Of a DNA stretch of 64,000 bases, positions 45,901 through 58,300 are shown in pieces. Location: contig CM038052.1 in NCBI GenBank assembly GCA_021397845.1, positions 149,384,854 through 149,448,853 on the forward strand. Direction: 5' to 3'. Source of the DNA: Areca catechu (taxonomy: Eukaryota; Streptophyta; Magnoliopsida; Arecales; Arecaceae). Each line of letters begins with the position of its first letter. The stretch's first letter is position 1. The notes under the pieces were generated by a model. The model ran no database searches. It had not been told where the DNA came from and saw nothing but the letters and a program-made list of their open reading frames with translations. A program made the translations under genes and the position numbers.

Positions 45901-47111
45901 TGGTGCGGACACCAGAGGTACCAGAATAAGACAAAGGCTTCTCAACCCTCTGTGGATCACTTAGCTACTTTTAAAACCATTGTAATAAAGCTTAGTTCAT
46001 CTAAGTTGTCTTTATTTGAGTCCTGTATTAGTCAACTCATGTTGAGCTAGTCCAGTCCAGTGCTAGTAAGCTCATGTTGAGCTAATTTTATTTTTTGGAG
46101 TCCTGTCCGAACACATTGAAGACTCAAGACCATATCATAGAAGTGAAGACCAAGTCCAACCTAGCTTGAAGATTTGAAGACCCCGGGAGGAGATATCAGA
46201 AACCCTGAAGCCCTAGACCAGCCAGAAGCAAAATTGGGCTAGCCCAGGCCTAGGAGGGAGCTAGGGTGCCAAGACCTTATGGTGACCACCCTTGGTCTGC
46301 CACTTAGAGTCACCCTCTTGGCCGACCAAGGCAAGAGAGAGGGATAGATTGTAGGGATTTTTTCTACCTTGGGTTTCCTTATTTTCTAGCTAGGGTTTGG
46401 GTGGGAATAAGACTCCTATGTAATTACTTATGTATCCTTACTTGGAGCCCAAGGCTATGGGTATATTAAAAGGATCCTAGTCTCTTGTATGAGAGTAATC
46501 TTTGATATATAAAATTCTATTGAGTTCTTCTCTTGCTGTGTGCCTCCTTGCTATGTGCATTAAGGGATCCTGAAGTCCTGCTAAAGTGCTGCCCAAAGAA
46601 ACCCTAGCCAACCAACCTCCTTCAAGCCTTTCTTCCACACACCTCTTGCTATTTTCCTGAGATTTTTTCTTGTTTTCTACCTTGTTTTCTCACCCCTGAC
46701 GGTTGTTTGTAGGTCCCCAAGTTCCTATGAATCCAACGACTCTAACCGGGCCACAATCGAATCACCGAGCAGAAAGCCGGGTATCCGTGGGTCTCTAACT
46801 TGGTTTTCCAGGCTGCATCCTTCGAGGATGAGTGATCTCTTCGCTGCGATCTTCATCAGGCATTTCAAACATTGCCAGGTACACCCCCTCTGCCACCAGT
46901 AATTTTATTATAGGAGAACTAGCCCTAACCGAGGCTTCTCAGCCCCGGTGATCCCTCTTTACTGCTTTCCTAGGTCCTGATCTGCATGTGTAGCTTTTAA
47001 AATTTATATAGAATTATCTATATCATATTTTGATATGATATTCAGGATTAACCACCTCAACCAACCCCTAAAACACAAAAAAATAATCGCATGCATATTA
47101 GTTCTAAATCA
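45901..47111 (+). repeat. 3' LTR of element C
   Basis: Starts TGGTGCGGACACCAG and ends TTCTAAATCA, followed by the target copy GATTT. About 30 bp shorter than the 5' LTR. Confidence 0.93.
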
Positions 47112-47116
47112 GATTT

Positions 47117-47612
47117 GAGTTGTAGGTTGAAGGATACATTAACTTAGACTTCATGTCTGATACTGATGATAGAAAGTCTACATTAAGATGTGTGTTCTTG
47201 TATAATGATGGTTCAACAGGTTGGAAAAGTTCTAAACAACCAATCATTGTTGACTCAATGATAGAAGCTAAGTATATTGTTGCCTTAGAAGTTGCAAACA
47301 AGTTTTCTAGTTCAAAATGTTTGTTGTGAAACTGAATGTGATGTCATCAGATGCCATAACACTCTACTATGATAATTATAGTGCCATAGCACTAGCTAAA
47401 AAGCCTAGGTCTCACCAAAATTAGATAGAGTGATGATTTCACCATACCCGTGACTATCTCGGGTAGGAGTGCTTCAAGATGAAGAGAGTAGACTCCATGG
47501 ACAACATGGCGAACCTACTAACTAGGCTATTAAGCCAGCAAAAGATTGAAGCCCTCTTTGAGAAGATGGGACTTAAGTTTATGGTATATTGGTTTTAGTT
47601 CAATTAGGAGAT
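47117..47612 (+). pseudogene. RNase H of copia element D, second half
   Basis: GYINLDFMSDTDDRKSTLR and GSTGWKSSKQPIIVDSMIEA are the conserved copia RNase H words; later MDNMANLLTRLL-like text and KIEALFEKMGLKFMVYW near 47540-47598. The short purine tract TTAGGAGAT leads into the LTR. Confidence 0.85.
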
Positions 47613-49946
47613 TGTTTGATGTATGCCTTAGAAGCCAATTAGGCTAACACATTGTATTAATCTTGGACATAAATTTGTACTTGATCTATTAATTTATCAA
47701 TAAAATTGGGCATTATTATTAACCATTCTTATTTAATGTGTCCATGAATTGTCCAAGAAATTAATAAAGATGATAACACATTTTTAAGAGTTAAGAATTT
47801 AAGGCATGTATCATTAGAGATTAATTCCTAAATTACTTCTAATTATTAGATCATCATCGGGATGATGATTGATCCAATAAGATTGGTGCACAGATCACTG
47901 TCCTATGGATAGACGAGTCTCAAGTCTCCAGTATGGGACACTAGAGCGAGAGTGCATGTGGTTATTAGAGAACAAAGATACGATGCAAGACTAGTATAAA
48001 ACTCACGTGGATGTCTACTCACTCATTAGTGACTTTCTCGATATTGTAGTAGCATGAGTAGTTCTTTAACTTGCAATACCTAGGCTACTCATTGTGAGGT
48101 TAGTATATTTTGACTACACATACACTTAGTCTCCTAGCCATTTAGGTTCTTACAGTATATGCTAGCTATAAAAGGTTCATTGTAGGAGTAAGGTGTGTAC
48201 TTAGATGGGATTTATCAATCTTAATAGTTAAGGGATAGTCCTATATGATTTATGAAGTTCAGTTCTTAAGATTATGGCCATGGAAATGTGACTAATAGAA
48301 AAGTGTTTCCATAAGATTTCATAATATGGACTCAAGTAGATTATACATAATATACGACCAATGATGGGATTTGATAAGTTTTCCATAATCTCTATCTTGT
48401 TGGGACTTATGATAAAAGAATTGAATTACATGATAACTATACCTAGAGGTTTAGTTTACTTCCATTCTGCTAGGTTGCTACTACATGCTACTGGTATCAT
48501 TGGTGGATTGTAAGGCTTATAGGATCATCTTGATAATCAATGATGCTTGTTAGAGAGAGTTGAAATTGTTCTAATCCATTGTAAAGGATTTTGATGAGGT
48601 TGATGATGGGGATCATATTATATCTTACTACTAGATAGAGTAGAACCTATAAGGTTACACATAATAAAGGTTAGACTTATTTGAATGATTGATTCATGTT
48701 TACAAATCACAGTAGGATTCAAGTATCAATATGATTATTGATTAGAATAATTTGTAAAAGTTACATGAGTGGACTTGCTAAGAGTTAGTAGAGGAAGACC
48801 TAATTATAAATGTTACAAACTAACTTGATTTGATTAAATTAAATTTTTAATCCTAATCAAATTAAATTAGATTTAATTTGATTGGACTTGGTCTAATTAG
48901 GTTTATTAGGCCAAATGGGATTTGGACTTAATTCTTAAATTGATTTAAATCAAATCCAACTTCAATTGGATTAAGATTTCTAAAGTCCAACTTCAATTTG
49001 ATTAGGATTTCTAAAGTTCAACTTCAATCAGACTGGAAGTCTCTCTATTATCCCTTTATCCTTAAGTTTTGTTTAAAGTTTGAATTATATTCAACTTCAA
49101 AATTCAAAGAGTTTTGGCTGATCTAGAGAGGATGGCATGTGATTAATAAAAGAGGGATCTCTCAATGAAATGTTCATCACACAATAAGGAGAAAAACTAG
49201 ATTGGCACCCCACTTTTCTTTCTTAAGCCCATCCTTCTCAATGCCAAGATAATATGAAGAGAGAAGTAATGTCACCACATCTTGTTCCTCTCTTGATGCC
49301 AAAAGGAAGAGCCCCACTCCTCTTCCTCCTTCCTCTCATGTGAAGGAGTTCATGCTATTGCTTCCCTTGATCTCTTAAGAAGAGAAGCAAAGAATGGAAG
49401 CCCTATTGTTGAATTTTCTTTGGACCTCTTGAGAGGAGGAGAAGAAGAAGAAGAAAGAGAAAAAGCTGCAAGGAAGCAATAGTTTGGAGCTTTCAAATTC
49501 TCTTAATCAAGTTTTACTCCATGTAGATACTTGTAGAGGCTAGATGCATGTGTGGCTTCGAGAAACCTCATGCAAATCTATTGATTATCAAATCACAGTG
49601 AAGAACTACCTGTGCTAAGGTAAAGGACTAGATCTTTTATTTACTTTAATAGATCTAAATATTTATGATTATATATGATAAAAAAATAATGTTTTGACTT
49701 AAGGTTGCCTTGGCAATAATGAAGGGATTTTGTTATGTTGAAAGGTTATCTTGGAGCATTATTTAATTTGTTAATTTAGATCTAATCTTAATCTCTTATA
49801 TATAGAATCTTGTTAGGCATGTTAGAAGATGAGATGTTATGCATGTTTCTAGATTAAAGATATTTTAATCTAATTTATTTTTGCTTTAAAATCTGAAATA
49901 TAAAAGTTTAAAATCTACATCCATGAAAACACTGGGTTTTCTAACA
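47613..49946 (+). repeat. 3' LTR of copia element D (Angela/BARE-like)
   Basis: 2334 bp from TGTTTGATGTATGCCTTAGA to GGTTTTCTAACA. The start resembles the BARE/Angela LTR start (ATATGCCCTAGAGGC style) and the LTRs of F and O in this window. The 420 bases before the end contain GAGGCTAGATGCATGTGTGG, a block also seen at the right edge of the window in O. Confidence 0.85.
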
Positions 49947-50240
49947 TGGACATTAGGATAGTTCAAGGTCTCCTAATCAAGATCGACATGGGTCCATGAG
50001 AAAACAAGATAGGACTCGATATTAAGATTCATATATCTTCTTAGAGAGAAAAAGTGGATGTGGGGAGAGAAAATAAGTAGAGAAGAAGAGAGAGAGTTCT
50101 TATCTCTTCCAAAGAAAGAAACCTAAATTGGATCCAATAGAAATCATGCTCGAGGGAACCTAAATTGGGTCCAACAGAAATCATCCTAGGGGGCCTCATC
50201 AGGGGTTAGCAATGGTGGGCAGCCAATGACGATGATTGGA

Positions 50241-50495
50241 TAGGGCTGGAAATGGGTTGGCCCAAAAGCCCATTATTTGGAACTGGACTGGGTCAGCTCA
50301 ATAAATTTCGGGCCGACTTGAAATTGGTTCAGACTGCAGACAAAATTTTAAGCATATTCGACTAGTCTTAGGGCTGTAAAATAGAGTCCATTTAATTTTT
50401 AGGCCAAAGGGATGCCCGAATTCGATCCAAAAATTTTTAAAATATAGTCTTTGGGCTGGCCCTATGGACTTTGGGCCGGCCCATTTCCAGCCCTA
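50241..50495. mobile_element. hAT-type MITE with 8-bp target duplication
   Basis: 255 bp bounded by inverted repeats TAGGGCTGGAAATGGG at the left and its complement at the right (CCCATTTCCAGCCCTA). The 8-bp duplication TGATTGGA is exact at 50233-50240 and 50496-50503. The TAGGGCTGG start and 8-bp duplication are typical of plant hAT MITEs. It has no coding capacity. Confidence 0.93.
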
Positions 50496-51279
50496 TGATT
50501 GGATGGCGAGAATCATGGAAAAAGCTTAGAAAATAAGGGATTCAATATATACATGAATATCAAAGTGATTTTAAGCCTTTTGTCTGAAAGGTTATCTTGG
50601 ATTCATAAACAAGAAATCAAAACTTTGAATTGGATCCTGAGTTAGGTTAGAGAATGAAAGAGAGAGACATAAGAGAGAGAGTTGGCCTTCTCTTTCCTTT
50701 TCTTTTTTTCTTCTTCATTCTTTATTTCTTTGTTGAACAATGGAGGAAGAGGTGCTATGGTCATGATCTGATGGTGCAAACTAGAGATCTAGTAGCAAGT
50801 GGTAATGCTTGCCAAAAGTAGAAAGCAATGGATGGCTGGTAGCGAGGATTGGCTGGCAAGAATCAAAAGAATAAAATCTAAAAATAGGGGAGGAGGAGTT
50901 TCGTCAATTTTTGGCCATTAGGTGCTCACTAGTAGCCATAGACTTGTCATGGATGGTTGTAGGGAGATCAAGCAGCTCAAACATGGATTCAACATCAAGA
51001 GATGATAACACCAGTGGCCAGAACAAGGAAGGGAAGATGGCCAAAAATAGGGCTTTGTTTGGTAGGTTCTTTGGCAAAACCGATGGTCAGTGGCAATGTG
51101 AACATCTATAAGAGGAAGGGAAGAAAGAGGGATTGGGGACTTACCTTGGCTCCGGTGGCACTCTAGCTTTGATTTTTGGTGAGCATGGTTAAATCAAGTA
51201 ATGTCTTCAAGAGAAAAAAGAGAAAGAAAAAGAGGGAAGATCCTATGATTGCCAATGGAGGGCCATGTAGGAATGGGTT

Positions 51280-51293
51280 CCAATTTATAGAGG
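51280..51293 (-). promoter_or_regulatory. TATA box of LTR M
   Basis: The minus strand reads CCTCTATAAATTGG, between the CACTA-like insert and the MITE. Confidence 0.5.
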
Positions 51294-51539
51294 ACATCCT
51301 AAGATTTTGTTAATCATAGTAAGCCAATCTCTTGCTAGATTCAATGAGAAAGAAGACTCCCATCGAGAGTCTTCCTTCTAGTTGCTTTTTTTTTTTTTTT
51401 CCCTTTTGCATTTGTGTGCTTGTGGCACACTCTTTAAAGATTGGATGTCTAGTGGACAGAGCTTTCACAATTAATTTTTGAAACTAAAACATGAATTACA
51501 ATTTCCAAAATCATTTTCATTTAGAATTTTCTTTTCACA

Positions 51540-53423
51540 AACTACAAGAAATAGGGGCTTCATTGACGGACAATTCCATTAGAAAAAAATATAAAATCCA
51601 TCATAAAACATGTTTCTGATAGATTTTCTAATGGATTCTTATTTGTTAGAAAAAACATGTTAATAATTATTTTGACAGATCATATCCATCAAAATTTTTT
51701 TAACCAATTTATGATAGATTATTTGTCAGAATTATGCTTTCCATATTCTCTAACAAATATTATTTTTCTATTAAAAAATATAATTATGACAGAATTTTCT
51801 AATAGATAGTCCATCATATATTTTTTTGACTAAATTATCAATCAAAAAAAAATTTATGACTTGGAACTCGTATTGACAAATTTTTTCAAAAAAGTTCTAA
51901 CAAAATATCTGTTAAAATCCTAACATTATCGTGTTTGAATTTCTTTCCATTCACTGATGGATAATCTGCCATAAAACTTATAGGTAAAAAATCCATCAAA
52001 AATCTATCAATAGTTTACAAACCTAAAATGAATATCAATTTAACAAAACAAAATATCAAGATTTACTTGCTAAAATTCAATTAATTACATATTGAAGATC
52101 TAAAGTTTACCATGAAGTACATTAAAATATATCAAATGCCATACAATAAAAATTCTCCACATATTTATAAAGGTGCATTATATATATAAATGTTAAATCC
52201 AAAATATCTAATGTCTTGTCAATTAGTAGTTGGAGGATTGTTGCCATCAAACTAGTGAGGCAAAAAATGTCTTGAAGGTGGTACTTCCATGCCCCTTGAA
52301 CATGCTAAAGTTTCAAACAAGGAATCTAGATCATCATCTGAGCTACACTTGTGTCCAATTATCCTGGAATGAGAAACTACCTGGCTGCATGTAGTAGGAT
52401 GTGGAAGGATCTCCAAGTACAGACATTACTTTCATCGTGCACCCAAAGCAATATGATCGACCTTTATTGGGGCCTTTAGTTGCTTCTACCCATGCATCAG
52501 CATCAAAAAAGGCTACAATGAGGTATCATCACTATACTTGGCCAAAATGGTTGATGTATAAGATTCCTACAAGTACAATAAATATATAAGTTTTTAAGTA
52601 GTAAATAGCATATGAAATAAAACAAATTCATGACTCACAACAACTTTGTTTGACTTTGCATCAATATATTTTGACTTCCATTTCAGTGTATGAGTGTAGC
52701 TAAACAACTCTGTGTGATTCGATTATTTACCATACTCTTATGTCTTCACTCAACAATACATGACATTTTTGAATAGTTAAAAGATTTAAGACCAAATTCC
52801 TAAAATAATTAAATTATATTTAAAAGTTATCAACTCACCATTCTTTTCTTATGTGCCATGATGGGTATTGAACCACATGAATGTTTGGTATATATTCATT
52901 CTTCTCCATCATCCGATTGCATAGCTAGCTTCAGACTTCGTTAGCTATTTTTTCTTGGCCCAATAATCATTAATGAGCTTCTCCTATATGCTAAGTTTCA
53001 TCCATTTAGGACCTAATTCTTTGCAATCTCCATTGAAACCTTATAATCCCATTCATTCTCTTCCTTTACCTTATATTTTTCCAATTTTCATTTTTCACTG
53101 AGAATGCTTCTAAATTTGTCAGATGTTGCCATATGATATACTCCAAGAATTTGCCAGAAACATTACTGATAATAATTTTTTAGTAAATCAGTCACAAATA
53201 TTTTTTATATTTTTTATTTTTTTAAAAAAAATTGATAAATTTCTTGAAAATGTTGTGTCTAACCAATAATTCATCATAAACTTGTTAGAGATTTTGAGAC
53301 TTGTCAGTTTTATTTTATTGCTCTTTTTTTTATGGAACTTTGTTAATAATCTATTAGAAATTGCTGATAGATCATGTTTGTCAGAAAATCTTATTAGTGA
53401 AGTCCTTATTTCTTCTAGTAGTG
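51540..53423. mobile_element. CACTA (En/Spm)-like transposon, non-autonomous
   Basis: The right end read inward is CACTACTAGAAGAAATAAGG and the left end is ACTACAAGAAATAGGGGC with the first bases altered; both continue with CTTCA. These are the usual CACTA ends. Both sides have subterminal words such as ATCCATCA, TCTAATGGAT and GACAGAT. The interior (about 52200-53100) has only weak coding traces (for example a 62-codon frame at 52401-52589) and no transposase I can identify. The 3-bp duplication is not clear. Confidence 0.7.
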
Positions 53424-53734
53424 AAACTATTTAGAAAACACCTTTTTTCCCAAGCATATTTTCTAAAATTCAAAAGAAATTCATAGATAAATCATCAAAT
53501 TTCCAAATGAATTCATGGAAATCATTAGATGCAAAAGAATATTCTCAATCAAGTTGGTAGGAGCATGCATTGAGAAAAAGAAATGCGAATTAGAAGGTGC
53601 AGATTGTGCAGGATAAGAAGAGAGGGTTCATGTGGGTGCAGATTGTGCATGAGAAGAGAGGGTTCATGAGGTTTTGAGGTCTTGAGTTTGAGTTAGATTT
53701 ATTTTTTTAAGGATATTACATTCTCCTCCTTAAA

Positions 53735-54039
53735 AACAATTTTATTCTTGCAACTGACATACTTGAATCCTAATCATCTTAACTCCATGCTTCCATTTCA
53801 TTGCTCTAATTCATTCCTTCAACCATGTACATGATATGTTATTTATAAAGTCACCCATGAGCCATAACATATATGTCTAGTCAATCTCAAAAGTTCTACA
53901 CCACCTTATTCCATCTCAATACAACTTCAAATCCTAAATGTACCTATGTATCTCTATCCATTAAATTAACCATAATTCTTAAGATCAAATCCCTTAGCAT
54001 AATTAACTTTTTTATCGATCAGCCTAATATACTATAGGA
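53735..54039 (-). pseudogene. last part of the internal region of element M
   Basis: The minus strand just before the LTR reads ARIKLFLRRRM, like the basic tail (RTKFFKGGRM style) that ends pol in Tekay/Del elements. The rest is unreadable. The Athila-like LTR of J begins at about 54040. Confidence 0.4.
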
Positions 54040-55670
54040 TGATAAAATTATACTTTTTTTTGGTTGAAAATAAAATTATATTTGAAAGACAAAATGCCAT
54101 TTCACATTTTCATGTCACTCTAATGATACATATCCTCAATCCATTCAACTTGATGGATCCTTTTGGAATACATTTTTTAACTCAAACTAGATCATCATTA
54201 ATTTATGATAAATATATAAATCTATCTATAGAAGCATTAATTTATAGATCAAATTATCTTTATTTTTTTAGAATTGATACTTTTTCTTATATTTTGCAGG
54301 AAAGAGGTGTACCATAACAAAGAGCTCGATCTACAGGACTAAAGGATATAAATTAGAGTCCAAATAATGATAATTGGAGCCCAACAACCATCTTAAATGT
54401 AGTCTAAAAAAAGCCTATATGCTATTGGTCCACCTTGGACCAGCAACTTGGTCTATAAGAAGCCTTCATGTGGTCCACCAATGAATTTGAAGAAAATTTA
54501 GGGCCAGATTCATCATTGAATTTAAAGAGGATTTGCGTTTAGATTCATTAATAAATTGGAAAGGGAATTATGGCTAGATTCATTTAAAATTTATATTTTT
54601 TTCATTATTTTTAGTCCCACATTAAAAGAATGTAAACAATCCTTCTCCCCTAACACCTATAAAAAGGCCTATATACTCCATGAAAAAGATACTTCCCACT
54701 TTCTTTTACCATTTCAATATACAAGGAGAGTGAGCTAAGAGAAAAAGAGCCTTTGTCAGGTTTTAATTTTTTATTTTTTCTATTAAAGCTCCAAGTCCTA
54801 TTAATGGCTTAAGAGTTAAAAAATTCTCCTTGTATCAAAAATCTTATTTATCAATAATTTTGTTCTTTTCTTCAATTTAATTTTACAATTCTTTTATTTT
54901 TAGTAATAGATTAGTTTAAATTTTTATAATTTAATTTCTTGTAATTTTTAATTTTAGCATTAAGATAGTTTGATTTCTGTAAATATTTAAATTTTATAAT
55001 TTTAATTCTAGCAAGTAGCATAGAATTTGTTTTTTAAAATAATTTTTAGAGCTTTAATTTAAATTATATTTGATTAAGCATTCTCTTTAGGATTTGTGAT
55101 GAAGCTAGACCATCATTAAAATAATTTTAATTATTTTGAGTTTTCCTTTTAACATCTTACCAAGAGCTTTGATGGGCTATCGTTGGATTTTAATCTTTTC
55201 ATAGTTCATACTTTATTCGGTGCAAGAAGGGTAATTGATAGAAGGTTTACAATCTTTTTAAACCATTTTCTCCTCTTCCTTTTGGGAACCTTTATGGATT
55301 AATGTTGGGTTAGAATCCCTTCATAATTCATAGTCAGATAAAATAAGCAAAGAAGTTGAAAGGATTCAAAAATTTTAGATCTTTAAAAATACTCTTTGAG
55401 TTATAAGAGAAACTATAGAAATACTCTTTGAGTTATTAGTCTAGTGGATTCAAAAATCCTAGATCTTTAGATTATTATTTTCTACAAGTACTTATTTCTT
55501 TCTTCTCTAGTAGTAGTAAACAAGCAACTTCTCTTTCTCTTTATTAAAGCTCACTTGAGCAAGGGTTTGAATAAAGTTCAAACATCCAATTCCTTATTGG
55601 ATCGACCCCTACTTGTTGGATGTGCTACCTTACAAAATGTGTACTTGCGATTTAAATTTAAAATATATCA
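54040..55670 (+). repeat. 5' LTR of Athila-like element J
   Basis: From TGATAAAATTATAC to AAATATATCA, directly followed by AGTTTTTGG and the primer site. A TATA box CTATAAAAAGG lies at 54657-54667, with TAGTCCCACATTA upstream. The start is inferred by comparison with LTR K. Small open frames inside (54039-54317) look like chance in AT-rich sequence. Confidence 0.7.
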
Positions 55671-55676
55671 AGTTTT

Positions 55677-55694
55677 TGGTACCATTGCTAGGGA
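55677..55694 (+). promoter_or_regulatory. decayed primer-binding site of element J
   Basis: TGGTACCATTGCTAGGGA differs by a few transitions from the TGGCGCCGTTGCCGGGGA site usual in Athila and Tat elements. Its place, seven bases after the LTR, fits. Confidence 0.8.
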
Positions 55695-55899
55695 ATTAGC
55701 TTGTTTTAAATCGTGTTTCAAAATTCTAACTCTTCATACTTTTAGTTTAACTTTAATATAATCTTTCTAACTTCTTTATTTTTTTTAGGTTGGTAAGTGC
55801 TGGAAGCCAAGTACACAATTTAAACTATCCCTTCTTCTTTTAGCATATTGTTTTGATATTAGTTTAGTATTAGTTTTTAATTTAAACTTGTTTGTTCTT

Positions 55900-56350
55900 T
55901 TTGGTTATGCATAAGCATTTTTAAATTACTTTAAGGGCATAAATCTAAACAAAATAAAATGAAGAGTTCATTACCCTTTCTTAGCCTACAAACAAGTTTT
56001 TTTCATTTGCATTAATCCAAGCCTATAAATAAAATCAATTAGATGCTGACCCTAGAGACATCCGAGCTCATTAGGATAATGACACCTAAGAGTTGTACCA
56101 AGCTAGTTTTGATAATTGAATTGATGTCTAGAAAAATGGTTTAGGGATCTTAGTCCTGAAGAAATGTAGTTCTTTAATTAGTTTCATTCACTGACTTGGC
56201 CAATCTAATTGGTATCTAAGGAAAGCAACATGGGATCCCTGCTAATCTTTCACTTACTTGGTCAATTTGGTGAATTTGTTCAAACTTGGAGTGCTCGAAG
56301 GTTGACTTGGAAAAGTTAGGAGTTGTCTAGTTCTAGATTAGCCCTAGGAT
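55900..56350 (+). other. leader of element J, related to the chromovirus leaders
   Basis: Contains TTTAAGGGCAT, TTTCTTAGCC, GATGTCTAGAAAAATGGTTTAGGG, TTGGCCAATCTAATTGG and TTTCACTTACTTGGTC in the same order as the leaders of A and C, but more diverged. Region 56351-56690 between it and gag is AT-rich with nothing recognised. Confidence 0.55.
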
Positions 56351-56699
56351 AAAATTAATTTTATGCAAAACTTATTTGAAAAAATAATAAAAAAAAATTC
56401 TAGGTTCTCATCTTTAGAACTCTTCCTTGTCTTCTCTATTTCACACAAAAAAAAGCAAGAAAAAAAAAAATCTTATGTTGGTTATTTTTTCTTCAATCTT
56501 GATTGCCCTGATATATGGTTGCCTAGATATAACTGGAAGTTATGTTGCATAGTTGTCCTAGGATATGAACAGGTTGAATTGATTTAGAATCTTTGAAAAA
56601 AAGTTTCTAAAAAATAAATAAAAATATTAAAATTTAAAAATTTAAAAAAATATAAGACATAGTAAATATAATAAATTCTCTACTTCCTGCATGGAGAAG

Positions 56700-58300
56700 G
56701 ATATCGGGTCGAGTAGTTAGAACTGATTCAATTCCTGTTTCATACCCTATAACCTTTATAATGGATGTAACAAATCAGCCCCAAATCCTTAAGGATTTAT
56801 ATTATCCAGTCGATTCTATCCAACATTCTTATATCAGGTTGCCCCAACCCACTCCAAATAATTTTGAAATTAAACCTTAGATTATCAATATACTTCTAAA
56901 ATTCACAGAAATAGAGGATGCATATATATTTATTAAAAAAATTGAAGAGGTTTGTGTAACCATAAGACTACAACAATTATCAGAGGATTGAATCAAGCTG
57001 AGACTAATCAATTTTGTCCTTAGGAATAATGCCAAAAAGTGGCTCTATATTTCCTAAATCAATCTATCATAACCTAGGAGGGCTTTGTAAGAGTATTCCT
57101 GAAAAAGTATTTTTTTATCATGAATAACTAGAATTAGAAATGAAATAAACCAATTCTATCAATTAGCTAGCGAGTCATTCTAGAAATACTTCAACCACTT
57201 GAAGAACCTCTTGACCTAATGCCCACATCATGGAATAGAAACATGGAGGCTATGCCAAATAATTTATGAAGGTTTAGATTTCAATTCAAGAACCATTTTA
57301 GAGTCCATATGCTAGGGTCAATTTATATAAAAGAATCTAATGAAACTTGACAATTTTTAGAAGACCTAGTCGAAAAAAACTTATAATGGAAAACAACTAG
57401 GAAACCAGAAAGATCCATACCTTTGAGAGGTGGAATATACCAAATTCAGACTTCCCTAACTGCAAAGATCAAAAGTGTAACATTAACACGTAGGTTAGAG
57501 ACATTAGAACTTTAGAGACTAACCAGTGTGAACCAAGTATTTGTACCCATGTACAATGGGTGTAATACACCATACCATATCCTTGAGGAATGTCCATTCC
57601 TTATGAACCTAATTGAGAATCGAAGTGCACAAGTGAATGCCATATACTAGAGACTAATGAACAATCCCTATAAACCCACATATAACCTAGGATGGAGGAA
57701 TCGTTCAAGTTTTTCATGATCACAGAATCCAAATGTAGGTGGTACTAGCTTCAATCAATAAGATATAAGGCCTAATTCTATGATGAATAACCCACGACCA
57801 TCAACATTCAATAATAATAAGAAGAAACTTAGTTATTTAGAGAAAAACCTGGAAGCCTAGTCAAATCTAATGTTGACACCAATGCCACATTAAGTAATTT
57901 TATACAAACCATAGACCAACTCCTAAATTCAAAGTTCTAGGCCATAGCTTTCTTGGAAATGCAGGTGGTTCATCGAGCATCTACCATGAATAAAAGAGAA
58001 CGAGTAGGCTACCTAGCCAACCTGAGTTCAATCCAAGAAACCAAAATGGTCTATGACCCTAAGGAAACCAAGTTAATCAAGTGAATGCTATCCACTCTTT
58101 AAGATTAGGAAAACAAGTGGATAATAAGGTAGGTACATCTAACACTAGAGAGGACTATCTGTTAAGTCACCCAATGAACAACCAGCCTTACAAACTCAAG
58201 CTTTTGAAACTAATAGTACACCAAACCAGGTACCCACAATTTTTAGAGCTCCTTTTTCAAATCAATTAAAGTCTAATAAATAATTGAAATATTTAGATAA
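56700..58300 (+). pseudogene. gag of Athila-like element J
   Basis: Conserved words of Athila Gag can be read across frames: LRLINFVLRNNAKKWL near 57000, RNEINQFYQLASESF near 57130, FNHLKNLLT then CPHHGIETW near 57190-57240, and a late YNLGWRNRSSFS near 57685. Many Trp and Gln codons are stops. There is no intact frame over 70 codons. Confidence 0.8.

Larger units (their letters stand above)
38912..47111 (+). mobile_element. chromovirus LTR retrotransposon (element C) with all pol domains
   Basis: LTRs 38912-40152 (1241 bp) and 45901-47111 (1211 bp); target duplication GATTT at 38907-38911 and 47112-47116. Primer-binding site at 40155-40166. The interior encodes gag with a CCHC knuckle, protease, RT, RNase H, integrase and chromodomain in the order usual for Ty3/gypsy. 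There are several stops and shifts, so this copy is dead, but it shows what the missing parts of A and B would have looked like. Confidence 0.95.
35912..49946 (+). mobile_element. Angela/BARE-like copia element (D), 5' truncated, split by element C
   Basis: Plus-strand order gag, integrase, RT, RNase H and a 2.3-kb 3' LTR (47613-49946). Element C sits in the RNase H region at 38912-47111 with a GATTT duplication; joining 38911 to 47117 restores an unbroken amino-acid pattern (GGGF then ELQVEGYINLDF). No 5' LTR was found. The coding sequence has many stops, so D is old. Confidence 0.85.
49947..53720 (-). mobile_element. Tekay/Del-like chromovirus LTR (M), carrying two DNA transposons
   Basis: The minus strand starts TGTAATATCC at 53720, right after the purine tract TTTAAGGAGGAGAA, the typical end of internal sequence in Tekay/Del elements. 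Without the CACTA-like insert and the MITE it is about 1.6 kb. A minus-strand TATA box lies at 51280-51293. The left end is uncertain: it touches the LTR of D at 49947, so D probably cut it. No coding inside; the plus ORFs near 50911 are chance. Confidence 0.65.

Noticed and set aside
50911..51111. 66-codon ORF in LTR M
   Set aside because: Short, no domain, in noncoding LTR sequence.
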